A stretch of DNA of 64,000 bases from Paenibacillus oenotherae (lineage in GTDB: Bacteria > Bacillota > Bacilli > Paenibacillales > Paenibacillaceae). The DNA is taken from contig NZ_JAHZIJ010000001.1 of NCBI RefSeq assembly GCF_019443105.1, positions 806,001 to 870,000 of the forward strand. Reading direction: 5' to 3'. Shown piece by piece: positions 43,801 through 51,873 of the stretch; the stretch's first letter is position 1; each line of letters opens with the position of its first letter. The notes beneath the pieces were generated by a model. The model was not told where the DNA came from and made no database searches. It worked only from the letters and a program-made list of their open reading frames with translations. The translations under genes were made by a program, and so were the position numbers.

Positions 43801-46028
43801 GATGTTTCTGCCGTAAGGCCTGTATCCGTATAGCTAGTCGTCGTGGAAGTACCCACTTTAACTCCGTTGCGAAGGATATCATAGCCGGTTACGCCAACAT
43901 TATCGGTAGAAGCTGTCCAGGACAGGCTTACCGTTGTGGCTGTTTTGCCAGTCGATGCCAGGCCAGTCGGCGCCGTTGGCGGATTCAGATCAGGACCCGC
44001 AGAAGTAACAACCGTTACTTCATTGCTCGCTGCCGAAACATTGCTCGCTGCATCAAAAGCTTTAACTGTGTACTTATAAGATGTCTCTGCTGTCAAGCCT
44101 GTATCGGTGTAGCTTGTCGTTGTAGAGGTGCCTACTTTAGTTCCATTGCGGAAAACATCATAGCCGGTTACGCCAACATTATCCGTTGAAGCCGTCCAGG
44201 ACAGGCTTACCGTTGTGTTGGTCTTGCCGGTAGATGCAAGATTCGCAGGTGCGCTTGGCGCTTGCGTGTCGCCGCCAGAACCGTTCTCGCTCAGGAATTT
44301 CATATCGTCTACGATGAAGCTTCCCCCGCCGCCTGCTGCGGAACCGCGAAGAATGGCATAGACTTTTGCTCTGGTCGTACCTGCTGGCGTTGTGCCAGTC
44401 AGCTGCAGCGGGATGTAGCCGCTAGTCACTTGCGTCTGATCCAGCTTCTTGTAGCTGATCAACGTGTTGCTTGCATTGTAGAAGTCAATATAGAGCTGAA
44501 CTCTTGCATTCGTCAGGCTCGTTACTTTAAATTGACCGCTTGCAGTATACGCTGTGTTCTCTGCAATAGGTACGTATTGATAGATCATAGCGGTGTTGCT
44601 GCTAGCCATGTTGGAGGCCGTAATCTGCTGTGCCTTGCTTCCTTCAGCGACTGGTGTTGTCACCACTTCGAAGGTGGAAGTTATGCCTGATGTTACGGAC
44701 TTCGTCCAGCTATTCGCTATGCCGGTAGTTCCCGTGTAAGTTTCGAAGCCAGGGTTGACAATCAAGTTGCTGCTCGCAACGTTAAGTGTCGTCGCACTGA
44801 CTGCTTGGCTCGGGTCAGACGTGTTGCCCGCCGCATCCTTTGCCTTCACTGTAAAGCTGTACGCCGTATTAGGCGTCAAGCCTGTAACGTTGTAGCTGGT
44901 AGCTGTTCCAGCAACGCTTCCTGCGAGCGTGCTGCCATTGTAGATGTCGTAGCCCGTTACGCCTACGTTATCCGTGGATGCCGTCCAGGAAATCGCTACG
45001 GACGTCGTTGTTACCGTTCCCTTCGTTACGCCTGCCGGAACAGACGGTTTAACCGTATCCACGCCAGCGGAGGTCGTTGCCGGCAGCGCTGCGGACTGCG
45101 CCGATTTGTTGCCGGCAGCATCCTTCGCCAGTACTGTGTAGCTGTAAGCGGTGGACTCTGCCAGACCTGTGTCTGTATAAGAGGTTGCCGTTGCATCCGC
45201 TTTGATCAGAGTACCGTTGCGGTAGATCTCATAAGCCGTTACGCCGACGTTATCAGTCGAAGCCGTCCAGGAGAAAGCTGCGGACGTGCTCGTTACCGTT
45301 CCCAATGTCAGGCCAGCCGGAACAGTTGGCGGGGTCGTATCGCCGCAAGGGCTGCCCGCAGATACAGTACCGTTCTCAATCTTGACATCGCCGGTGCCTA
45401 TCGTATAGTTCTTATTGCCGTTATTGTCCCATGTTGAGCCGTTGTTGAAGGCTGCGGTAAGGCCAGTAGCCGTACCGATATCAACCGTCTTCACCTTCCA
45501 GCCTACACAAGCCTGCTCCATTGCAACTCCCGGAGGCGTCGTCCATGCGCCGCCATTCGGTTGAAAGTGAATATTCACATTCGTCCAGCTTGCATTTGCT
45601 TTGTAGTATACATTTGCTTTGTTGCCATCAGGCAGTGGCGTGCCGCAGGGATTTCCTGCACCAGCTACTAACTGCCCGTTCTTCACCTGATGGATGCCAG
45701 GACCAGCGGAATAGTTGTTGCCGCCGTTATTATCCCAAGCATTGGAGCCATTATTGAACACCATCTGAAAAGTAGTGTTGCTGCCCAAGCTTATCGTCTT
45801 GCTTGTCCAATTGGTACAAGCCGCTTCCATTGCTACGCCCGGAACCGCAGTCCAGTTGCCGCCGCCGCTGTGATGAATATTGACTGAGCTCCAGTTCTTG
45901 AACGGGGTGTAGTAATACACCGTTGCTGTGCCTGCCCCGTCAGCGCTGGTCAGCACAGGTGTGATTGTCAATAGCATTGATAAGCACAGAATACAGCTCA
46001 ATAGCGCGCTAATCGACTTTTTAGCCAT
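40872..46028 (-). CDS. Secreted multidomain alpha-amylase (GH13) with CBM25 and FN3 modules
   Basis: A 1718-residue exported enzyme. Signal peptide about residues 1-30. Order seen: CBM25 (36-128, YYYTPFKNWSSVNIHH), CBM25 (135-228), two FN3 (about 236-413), a CBM4/9-like beta-sandwich (420-585, NPGFETYTG), three near-identical FN3 (590-858), a third CBM25 (869-962), one FN3 (966-1063), then the GH13 barrel from about 1079. The catalytic regions are DVVYNHSS (near 1194), FRIDTAVHV with the nucleophile Asp (near 1351), FGEVGA with the acid Glu (near 1389) and VDSHDYG (near 1506). It should bind and hydrolyse starch outside the cell. GGAGGAAAA precedes the ATG, and a cre site lies 115 bp upstream. 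Confidence 0.93.
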   Translation of the reverse strand: MAKKSISALLSCILCLSMLLTITPVLTSADGAGTATVYYYTPFKNWSSVNIHHSGGGNWTAVPGVAMEAACTNWTSKTISLGSNTTFQMVFNNGSNAWDNNGGNNYSAGPGIHQVKNGQLVAGAGNPCGTPLPDGNKANVYYKANASWTNVNIHFQPNGGAWTTPPGVAMEQACVGWKVKTVDIGTATGLTAAFNNGSTWDNNGNKNYTIGTGDVKIENGTVSAGSPCGDTTPPTVPAGLTLGTVTSTSAAFSWTASTDNVGVTAYEIYRNGTLIKADATATSYTDTGLAESTAYSYTVLAKDAAGNKSAQSAALPATTSAGVDTVKPSVPAGVTKGTVTTTSVAISWTASTDNVGVTGYDIYNGSTLAGSVAGTATSYNVTGLTPNTAYSFTVKAKDAAGNTSDPSQAVSATTLNVASSNLIVNPGFETYTGTTGIANSWTKSVTSGITSTFEVVTTPVAEGSKAQQITASNMASSNTAMIYQYVPIAENTAYTASGQFKVTSLTNARVQLYIDFYNASNTLISYKKLDQTQVTSGYIPLQLTGTTPAGTTRAKVYAILRGSAAGGGGSFIVDDMKFLSENGSGGDTQAPSAPANLASTGKTNTTVSLSWTASTDNVGVTGYDVFRNGTKVGTSTTTSYTDTGLTAETSYKYTVKAFDAASNVSAASNEVTVVTSAGPDLNPPTAPTGLASTGKTATTVSLSWTASTDNVGVTGYDILRNGVKVGTSTTTSYTDTGLTAETSYKYTVKAYDGEGNRSAASNEVTVVTSPGTDTQAPTVPAGLASTGKTATTVSLSWTASTDNVGVTGYEVLRNNTVVGTTATTSYTDTGLTAATAYSYTVLAKDAAGNKSAPSAALQVTTEGGSGNVAEVYYYTKTRNWSAVNIHYRPTGGTWTTAPGVPMNETGCTDWTKKTINLGTATGMNADFNNGSSWDNNNGADYNLGFGIVTVKDGVVTNNAVSPCVPLPEDLTAPSVPQNLQATATNVSITVTWTASTDNAGGRGVAGYEVTRTGGSQGTKVFTTTNNFYSDSRLDAQTTYTYTVKAYDKAVPVNTSASSAPVSAKTGDAPQQPVGGTPLGTDMREDSIYFVMTARFYDGDSSNNRGGVKHVTSGNAANNDPMFRGDFKGLIEKLDYIKALGFSAIWITPVVLNRSDYDFHGYHGYDFFRVDPRLESPGATYQDLINAAHNKGIKIIQDVVYNHSSRWGAKGLFTPKVFGIRDSQWSTTYDEPIPGLEYDGLTENAAGKPYNGDLWSTEEPAGNTCRNWGIQQGTNPEGKKVYNCQWPNATSGMFPTQFYHPCWIGNWEGEDSRSCWIHEDLADFNTESKVVQDYLKEAYRRFIDMGVDSFRIDTAVHVPRVTWNRHFLPDAMNYSVEKFGEKGKNFFMFGEVGAFVHDKWNRGSVNHSAQFFTWKERKEYSANDEVAALEQYNYENNMGISNQPTSTNAFLNGNNYHAPDHSKFSGMSVIDMRMHMNFGEANNAFHNGKDSDDSYNDATYNVVYVDSHDYGPNKSKNRFAGGTAAWAENMSLMWTFRGIPTLYYGSEIEFKAGAEIDCGPTCPLETTGRAYFGGKIEGNVTASEFGKADSASGAVATTLNNPLVKHVQRLNQIRRKIPALQKGQYSTENISGNMSFKRRYTDAAKGIDSFALVTISGSATFNNIPSGVYKDAITGDVKNVTNGTLTASVSGKGNMRVYVLDLPGNPAPGKIGVDGEFLK

Positions 46029-46141
46029 GAATAATTTTCCTCCTAAAATTCATTAAATCTTGCCTTCTCATAAACTACTGCTACTCCAATCTACAGCTAT
46101 CATCTGTCTATGAATAAATTCCCCATGTTCCTCCCCTCAAA

Positions 46142-46156
46142 ATGCAAACGTTTTCA
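46142..46156. promoter_or_regulatory. Catabolite-responsive element (cre) upstream of the amylase
   Basis: ATGCAAACGTTTTCA fits the CcpA cre consensus WTGNAANCGNWNNCW at every fixed position. It lies about 115 bp before the amylase start, just downstream of an AT-rich stretch with TATATAAAT on the minus strand, a location suited to glucose repression of the starch enzyme. Confidence 0.75.
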
Positions 46157-46283
46157 CAGTCAATTTATATACTACCAAGCGAAGTTAAAGTTTTCTTTAA
46201 GTTTTCAAGAGAATTATTAAAATTTATTTATTTTAACCCATTTTTTTATATTCAAATGATCCCGTTCGGTAGGAAAATAAAAA

Positions 46284-46315
46284 AAACCGCGATTATTGTA
46301 ATTTAATCGCGGTTG
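46284..46315 (-). terminator. Terminator after the protease/inhibitor operon
   Basis: On the minus strand AACCGCGATT pairs perfectly with AATCGCGGTT around a 10-base loop and is followed by eight T. It ends the transcription unit of the chagasin-like and papain-like genes. Confidence 0.9.
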
Positions 46316-46396
46316 CTGTATATTGACGCCAAAAAAGATGGAATAAATTATATAGGCAACCCATAATCAGGGTATTGCTCACTGGTTAATACGACA

Positions 46397-46711
46397 TTAT
46401 GACAGGACTTGAACTGTTATCTCAAAGCTTCTGGAAGCTGTATGAAGCCAAGGTCTTTGATAATGAAATCTTATCGTTCTTTGACCTGCTGCACTCGCAG
46501 TGTACGTCCATGCCCGAGCGCCCGAAGCGCCAGGACTGCCAGGATCACCGGCATGCTCCTCATGCCCGAGAAGAATCATATTCTGCTCGGGAGCGACCTC
46601 TTCGAGCCATGTATATCCTGTAGAGGCATTCTCGTACAGTACGATTTGCAGCTGTTCGCCTTCCTTCATCTGAACCGTTCTGCCATTATCTTGCTCCCCG
46701 ATCGATATCAC
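46397..46711 (-). CDS. Chagasin-type (I42) cysteine protease inhibitor
   Basis: A 104-residue protein carrying the three loop motifs by which chagasin-family inhibitors plug papain-like active sites: NASTGYTW (residues 28-35), a Gly/Ala loop GASGARAWTY (61-70) and RPWLH (86-90). No signal peptide is visible, so it is probably cytoplasmic. The start is GTG at 46711, with AAGGGG eight bases upstream. It begins 18 bp after the stop of a papain-like protease gene and shares its terminator. The simplest reading is an inhibitor that protects the cell from its own co-encoded protease, like staphostatins with staphopains, though the fold is different. Confidence 0.85.
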   Translation of the reverse strand: MISIGEQDNGRTVQMKEGEQLQIVLYENASTGYTWLEEVAPEQNMILLGHEEHAGDPGSPGASGARAWTYTASAAGQRTIRFHYQRPWLHTASRSFEITVQVLS

Positions 46712-46729
46712 CTTTAAATCCCCTTGCTC

Positions 46730-47608
46730 CTAATGGTATTGAATCTTCTGTTCTCCACCCCAATTATTAATCTTAACCTCTTCAGTAAAGCTTTCATTCA
46801 TCTGTGTCAGCACCTTCTCCTTCGCCTTGACCAGTGCATCGACATTATCAATTAAATCTGTACCGCTGTATGCTTCGAAGTTCTCATCCATATCGATATA
46901 GGAGTAAGGCAGGTAGCCAAAACCTCCGTCTCCCCAGCTCGTACTCCATGAGTTTTTGAACTTCAGCATCCCGGTATGATCATTGTAACCCACCACACAT
47001 AATGCATGCCCGCCAACAATTCGGCCGCTCGGCATCGGAATCTTCCCTGTTGCTCCCACTTCAGGATTCCGCCAATTCTCATATACAGTAACACCGATGA
47101 CAAAAGGACCATTGACAAGCAAGCTTCTCTTCATTGTATCCAGGGAATCCAGTCTGGCATAGGCCTTGATCCTGTATTTCCCGGCATTCTCGTCAGCTCC
47201 GGCTCCAGGACTGCTTGTCTCACAGGCTTTGTAAGGCCAGAAACTCTCCTCGCAGACACCATTATGCTGAAGCACCCTCATCGCTACACTTATGGAAGTT
47301 CCGTCACCACCAGGCGAGCAGCGTGGATTGCCATCCGGGAATTGATCTGCCGCTTTCGTTTTTTCGTAGAGATAACGGGGGGAAAGCGCTATATAGCTGC
47401 CCTGCTCCTTTTGCTCCTGCCATTCCTTCATCCCGATCGTACAGGCAAAACCAACACAGGTGCCTTCCGTATCCTGATCCTTTACAGGCGTAATATTCTC
47501 CACCTCAAATTGCGGAGGAATTGCGAAAGCCGGCAGTACAGCGGACATGAGTATATCCCTTTTATCCACCGGAGATGGAATTAACCCTAATCCTTTAACT
47601 TCTGACAC
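46730..47608 (-). CDS. Papain-like (C1A) cysteine protease
   Basis: A 292-residue C1-family protease. The oxyanion Gln45 and catalytic Cys51 lie in VKDQDTEGTCVGFA, catalytic His201 in GGHALCVVGYND and Asn219 in FKNSWSTSWGDGGFGYLPY, with the usual C1 Trp residues following. There is no signal peptide and almost no propeptide (about 35 residues precede the mature-like start), unlike most secreted papains. The start is GTG at 47608 with GGAGGAG upstream. The next gene, 18 bp away, encodes a chagasin-type inhibitor that would fit its active site. Its target, and whether the enzyme is secreted, are not visible. Confidence 0.9.
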   Translation of the reverse strand: MSEVKGLGLIPSPVDKRDILMSAVLPAFAIPPQFEVENITPVKDQDTEGTCVGFACTIGMKEWQEQKEQGSYIALSPRYLYEKTKAADQFPDGNPRCSPGGDGTSISVAMRVLQHNGVCEESFWPYKACETSSPGAGADENAGKYRIKAYARLDSLDTMKRSLLVNGPFVIGVTVYENWRNPEVGATGKIPMPSGRIVGGHALCVVGYNDHTGMLKFKNSWSTSWGDGGFGYLPYSYIDMDENFEAYSGTDLIDNVDALVKAKEKVLTQMNESFTEEVKINNWGGEQKIQYH

Positions 47609-47862
47609 TTTTACTCCTCCTTCATTATCCTTGTACCCCCTTAGCTTTACTTTGCAGCCGCCTTTATATCACTCGTCCCCCCATGAATATAATGGTAACC
47701 TGAGCCTTCAGCAGGACAGAAAGAATGGCTGCTCCAGCAGTTCGATATCGACCTAGAAGCAACCGTTCCCGACTGTCCGCACCCAACCGACAACCAGCGA
47801 TTGACTTCTGGTTCAACAACTGAACCACGCCCCAGTAGGACGTGGTTCTTCGAAAGGTACCT

Positions 47863-49137
47863 TTAATTGATTGCGTTCAAATTCGTAATATGCAAATTGT
47901 TTTCTTGAATAATCAACTCACCGATAGCTTTTTTCATATCCAAATGATGTTCATTTAACGCATTTATTTGCACACATGCTGATTTCTCTTCGTTTAGCTG
48001 ATTATATTCCCCTTGCAATACAAGCAACTCATCATTTAACTTCTGCTTCTTGCTACGGGCCGAGAACGAGTCATCCAACATCAAGACGTTGAGCTTGTGC
48101 TGAATCTCTAATTTCTTATTTGAATTTTCCGCTAATTTCTCGTCATATTCAGCCAAAGAATATCTTCCCGCTAATGGAGTTGCCGCCTTAATTGTACGAA
48201 TTCGAGCAGTAACATAGTCATCTTGTTTGCTGTACTCCTTGTTCAATTCGGCAATAGCATCATTATGACGTTTCTTCTCTGCGTCAATTAATGCTTGTTT
48301 GTTTGAACTGGTGCTGGTGCTCGGACTAGTAGTGCCTGAATTAGTGTTGATATTGGAGCTTGGATTAGTAGTCGTTGCAGTGCCAGTAGTATTGCTGCCG
48401 CCCGAATTCTGGTTCATACTGCCAGTTGGGGAAGTCCCGGAAGAATGATCCGTAACAGCATTCGTGTTTTCTTGTTGAATCTTGGGATCAGAATAAATAG
48501 TGACCGTCCCTGTTTTCTCATCAAATTGATAGCTCATATTCAAAATTCGGGTAAAAGCTTCAATCGGGATATAATGGAAACTGCCAATCTCAACAGGGGC
48601 CATTTCAAGGACATGTCTCATGCTGTTTACAACCAATTCCTTCGATCCAATCGCAAAACTCAGCTTTAAGTGTTTTGACTCCAATGATGTCTCTTTCGCT
48701 GCAAGATCATATGAAATTCTGCCAGTAGCCACTAGCCTCTGTATAACACTACTCTCTATCAAAATAGTTTTATTCATATTAATCATTCCAAAATCCTTTA
48801 TCACTGCACCGTTAAGGTTCAACGTATAGTTCAATATTTTATAGGACGGATCTGTCCATCCGGTTAGCTTAAGTTTACTAATTTGCAGGTGAATCACTTT
48901 GTTTTGAGCTGTAAACGTATAGCCTAGCGAGGATGATAAGAAATCTACCGGAGCATAGACCTTACCATTGATATTATACAATGGCTTCAAAGGATCTGCT
49001 TTCACCTCTTGATTTCTGACGAACAGTCTATAATCCGTTACTTTGGCAAGGATATCCCCGGTCGCCGCATACGAAATTCCCGAGAAAAATATAGCCCCAC
49101 ATAGAAATGCAATCCCTAGCTTTAATTTCTGCTTCAT
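47863..49137 (-). CDS. Secreted protein with copper-amine-oxidase-N-like stalk domains and coiled coil
   Basis: A 424-residue exported protein. A signal peptide (KLGIAFLCGAIFFSGISYAA) is followed by two domains of the copper amine oxidase N-terminal type, seen as KPLYNINGKVYAPVDFLSSS and, after about 120 residues, IGSFHYIPIEAFTRILNM. In Paenibacillus such domains are common wall- or surface-associated stalk modules, not amine oxidases. A Ser/Thr/Gly/Asn-rich linker (about residues 225-285) leads to a charged helical C-terminal part (EKKRHNDAIAELNKEYSKQD) likely to be a coiled coil. AGGGGGC precedes the ATG. Function unknown; it is probably a single-gene unit. Confidence 0.78.
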   Translation of the reverse strand: MKQKLKLGIAFLCGAIFFSGISYAATGDILAKVTDYRLFVRNQEVKADPLKPLYNINGKVYAPVDFLSSSLGYTFTAQNKVIHLQISKLKLTGWTDPSYKILNYTLNLNGAVIKDFGMINMNKTILIESSVIQRLVATGRISYDLAAKETSLESKHLKLSFAIGSKELVVNSMRHVLEMAPVEIGSFHYIPIEAFTRILNMSYQFDEKTGTVTIYSDPKIQQENTNAVTDHSSGTSPTGSMNQNSGGSNTTGTATTTNPSSNINTNSGTTSPSTSTSSNKQALIDAEKKRHNDAIAELNKEYSKQDDYVTARIRTIKAATPLAGRYSLAEYDEKLAENSNKKLEIQHKLNVLMLDDSFSARSKKQKLNDELLVLQGEYNQLNEEKSACVQINALNEHHLDMKKAIGELIIQENNLHITNLNAIN

Positions 49138-49408
49138 TAAATTGCCCCCTCTTCTTCATTTCAATTCTTCTTTCAACTTTGCTGCAGTTGGACCATAATT
49201 TAGTGTAATAACTCATTATTCCATATATCGGTTAATTCACCCAAAACATGAGCGTCATAAAGACTATGAGCATGCAAGAAGCGAAATGCCAGCCCCATGC
49301 CATTGCCACTTGCACAGCAAAAAGCCTCCGGAACCACGATCAAACGATCAACGTGGAGCCCGAGGCCTCTACATGCTTATATCCTTATTTTACTTTTATC
49401 CAATCCTA

Positions 49409-49822
49409 TTACTGGTTGAGCGCACTCTCGTCCATATATACGAACTCCCAGAGATGGCCGTCAATATCTTGAAAGCCCCATTCGTACATAAAGCCATGAT
49501 CAATAGGGTCTTTGGATTCGGCGGCACCGGCTGCCAATGCCTTGTTGACGATCTCATTCACCTGCTCCTTGCTGTTGGCAGACAGGGCGACAATCACCTC
49601 TGTGCTGGTGCTCGCATCCGAAATTTCTTTCCTGATAAAGGATTTGAACTTGTCTTCAACTAGCAGCATAGCGAAAATATTGTCGCTTATAATCATACAA
49701 GTAGCTGTCTCGTCGGTAAATTGAGCGTTGAATTCGAAACCGATCTCCGTAAAAAACGCGATCGATTTATTCAGATCCTTAACCGGTAAATTAACGAATA
49801 TTTTTTCTGCTCTTAATCCCAT
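49409..49822 (-). CDS. VOC (glyoxalase/bleomycin-resistance) family protein
   Basis: A 137-residue protein of the vicinal oxygen chelate superfamily. The paired beta-alpha-beta-beta-beta units start with IFVNLPVKDLNKSIAFFTEI and end with YEWGFQDIDGHLWEFVYMD, the standard C-terminal metal-ligand strand (GHLWEF). This subgroup is common in Bacillales and has no defined substrate. GAGGTGAT precedes the ATG. Single gene. Confidence 0.87.
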   Translation of the reverse strand: MGLRAEKIFVNLPVKDLNKSIAFFTEIGFEFNAQFTDETATCMIISDNIFAMLLVEDKFKSFIRKEISDASTSTEVIVALSANSKEQVNEIVNKALAAGAAESKDPIDHGFMYEWGFQDIDGHLWEFVYMDESALNQ

Positions 49823-49963
49823 TACAGATCACCTCGAATGAATTTTTTATACAAACGCTGAACCTTCAACACTCCCTTATTATAACATCAACTCGGCAGC
49901 CCCGTTTCTCTTGGATTGCTATTGTGCATATTTGGTGCTTCGAAACAGCTCCTCTCGAACAGT

Positions 49964-50013
49964 GTTCGAGTACTGTTCGAGTACTGTTCGAGTACTGTTC
50001 GAGTACTGTTCGA
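49964..50013. repeat. 11-bp tandem repeat after the glpD-like gene
   Basis: Four perfect 11-bp units GTTCGAGTACT from 49964 to 50007 plus six more bases (GTTCGA). Each unit holds the palindrome AGTACT. It lies 20 bp beyond the stop codon of the minus-strand dehydrogenase gene. Confidence 0.95.
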
Positions 50014-50033
50014 ACATTCCAACAGTGCCCTCG

Positions 50034-51725
50034 TTAGTTCCGCAGCGGCCCTGCCGCTTCCTTGAGCCTTTGCTCCAAGCCGGATGTGTATGCCGCACGC
50101 TGCACCCCGCTCCAGCCCAGCAGCTCCGCCATCGCTGCGATAACCTGCTCTTTCCACCGCTGCACTTCGGCAATGCGGAAAAACAAATCTCCGGTGCGCC
50201 GAATGAAGAAGTCCTCCGGCGTTACCGCCATCTCCGCTTCAACCGCATATGAGAGCTGCACCGCCAGCAGGAGCGGCAGCCCGAAGCATGCAGCCCGCTC
50301 AGCGATTCCTCCGGCCAACGCAAAAACCTGATCGACGTTGGAGCCGTATCTCCGGGCCAGCCACGCCGACTCTTCCGCCGTGAAGCCATAGCGGAGGCCA
50401 TCGGCCGTTTTACGCTGGACGAAGGCGGCAAAATGGCGGGAACCGCCCACATCCCCTCCGGAAATCGGCAGTATCCGGGTATGGCCTCCGGCATAGGACG
50501 CCGCATGGAGAGCGCCTTTCTTGTCCAGCAGCTCGACGGCTTTATCGACGACAGCTTCGGCCATTTTGCGGTAGCCGGTCAGCTTGCCTCCTGCAATTGA
50601 GATCAGACCAGAGGGCGATACGAATATTTCATCCCTGCGCGAAATTTCCGAGGGCGATTTGCCCTCCTGATGGATCAGCGGACGCAGTCCTGCCCAGCTG
50701 GATTCCACATCTCCCTCAGCAAGGAGCAGCTCCGGGAACATGAAGTTAGCCGCTGCCAGCAAGTAAGTGCAATCCTCCACCGTCATAACGGGATTGGCCT
50801 TATCGCCGTCATCATTCGTGTCCGTCGTTCCGAAGTAGGTTTTGCCCTCCCGTGGAATAGCAAATACCATGCGCCCATCCGGCGTATCATAGTATACCGC
50901 TTGGCGCAAGGGGAATCGGCTCCTGTCAAAAACAAGATGCACGCCCTTCGTCAGCCGCAGCGTCTTCCCCTGCCTGGAGCCGTCCATTTCGCGCAGCTCA
51001 TCGACCCATGGCCCGGCAGCGTTAACGGTGACGGCGGCTTTTATTTCATAGACGCCCCCATGGATCCCATCCCGGACGAAAGCTCCGGTAATACCGCCTT
51101 TCCCATCGTACAGCAGTTTCTCCGCCTTCGTATAATTAACAGCGAGTGCTCCAGACTCCACGGCCTTCTTCAATACCTCAATCGTAAGCCGCGCATCGTC
51201 CGTCCGGTATTCAACATAGCAGCCGCCCCCCTTCAGCCCATCGCGCTTCAGCAGCGGTTCCTTGGCTAGCGTATCTGCTGCGCTCAGCATGAAGCGCCGC
51301 TCGTCCTTCTTCACCCCTGCCAGAAAATCATAGATCCGCAAGCCGATGGAGGTGGATAATCGGCCGAAAGAGCCTCCCTTGTACAGCGGCAGCAGCATCC
51401 ATTCCGGTGTCGTTACATGCGGCCCGTTCTCGTATACAATCGCCCGCTCCTTGCCCACCTCTGCAACAACGCCGATCTCCAGCTGCTTCAAATACCGCAA
51501 GCCGCCGTGCACAAGCTTCGTCGAACGGCTTGATGTTCCCGCCGCATAGTCCTGCATCTCCACCAGCGCAACTCTCAGCCCCCGGGCCGCCGCATCCAGC
51601 GCAATACCAGCTCCTGTAATTCCGCCCCCGATGACCAATACATCGATAGGCGACCGCTGCATCTCCTCCAGCACGCGCCCCCGATTAAACGCAGCAAAAG
51701 CTCCTTTTTCCACTCCTTCGGTCAT
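50034..51725 (-). CDS. glpD: FAD-dependent glycerol-3-phosphate dehydrogenase (GlpD-like)
   Basis: A 563-residue aerobic glycerol-3-phosphate dehydrogenase, which feeds electrons from glycerol-3-phosphate to the quinone pool at the membrane. The FAD-binding motif is VLVIGGGITGAGIALDAAAR, followed by GTSSRSTKLVHGGLRYLKQ, GKTYFGTTDTNDDG and SRRDEIFVSPSGLISIAGGK, all typical of GlpD. The C-terminal helical domain is complete. The ATG at 51725 follows GGGGAGG at eight bases. No glpK or glpF lies next to it, so it may be a second copy or a stand-alone gene. Length fits the family. Confidence 0.92.
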   Translation of the reverse strand: MTEGVEKGAFAAFNRGRVLEEMQRSPIDVLVIGGGITGAGIALDAAARGLRVALVEMQDYAAGTSSRSTKLVHGGLRYLKQLEIGVVAEVGKERAIVYENGPHVTTPEWMLLPLYKGGSFGRLSTSIGLRIYDFLAGVKKDERRFMLSAADTLAKEPLLKRDGLKGGGCYVEYRTDDARLTIEVLKKAVESGALAVNYTKAEKLLYDGKGGITGAFVRDGIHGGVYEIKAAVTVNAAGPWVDELREMDGSRQGKTLRLTKGVHLVFDRSRFPLRQAVYYDTPDGRMVFAIPREGKTYFGTTDTNDDGDKANPVMTVEDCTYLLAAANFMFPELLLAEGDVESSWAGLRPLIHQEGKSPSEISRRDEIFVSPSGLISIAGGKLTGYRKMAEAVVDKAVELLDKKGALHAASYAGGHTRILPISGGDVGGSRHFAAFVQRKTADGLRYGFTAEESAWLARRYGSNVDQVFALAGGIAERAACFGLPLLLAVQLSYAVEAEMAVTPEDFFIRRTGDLFFRIAEVQRWKEQVIAAMAELLGWSGVQRAAYTSGLEQRLKEAAGPLRN

Positions 51726-51766
51726 TGCGCCAGCCTCCCCGTATCGGCATCTCACTGCTCCAGTAT

Positions 51767-51829
51767 ATGAAAAGAAACCACCAAGCCGCCTCCCACCCCA
51801 GCGGGCTTGGATACAGTCATCGTGGTTTC
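51767..51829 (-). terminator. Probable terminator after the cyclase gene
   Basis: On the minus strand GAAACCAC pairs with GTGGTTTC, with an inner CCAAGCC/GGCTTGG stem, followed by TTTTC. It lies between the nucleotide cyclase stop codon and the glpD start. Confidence 0.6.
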
Positions 51830-51873
51830 GCCTGAAGGACGAGCATGAAATTATGGCTAGTATACTACATATA

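Noticed and set aside
47816-47850. IS200/IS605-type right end near a hairpin (GAACCACG/CGTGGTTC)
   Set aside because: The hairpin is suggestive, but no transposase or TnpB remnant or matching left end was found; it may simply be a weak terminator.
49248-49472. Small plus-strand gene of 74 codons
   Set aside because: No ribosome site, no recognisable features, and it runs into the antisense of the VOC gene.
49964-50013. CRISPR array
   Set aside because: Repeats are 11 bp, directly adjacent and without spacers; no cas genes nearby. The 41-bp and 36-bp arrays likewise lack spacers.
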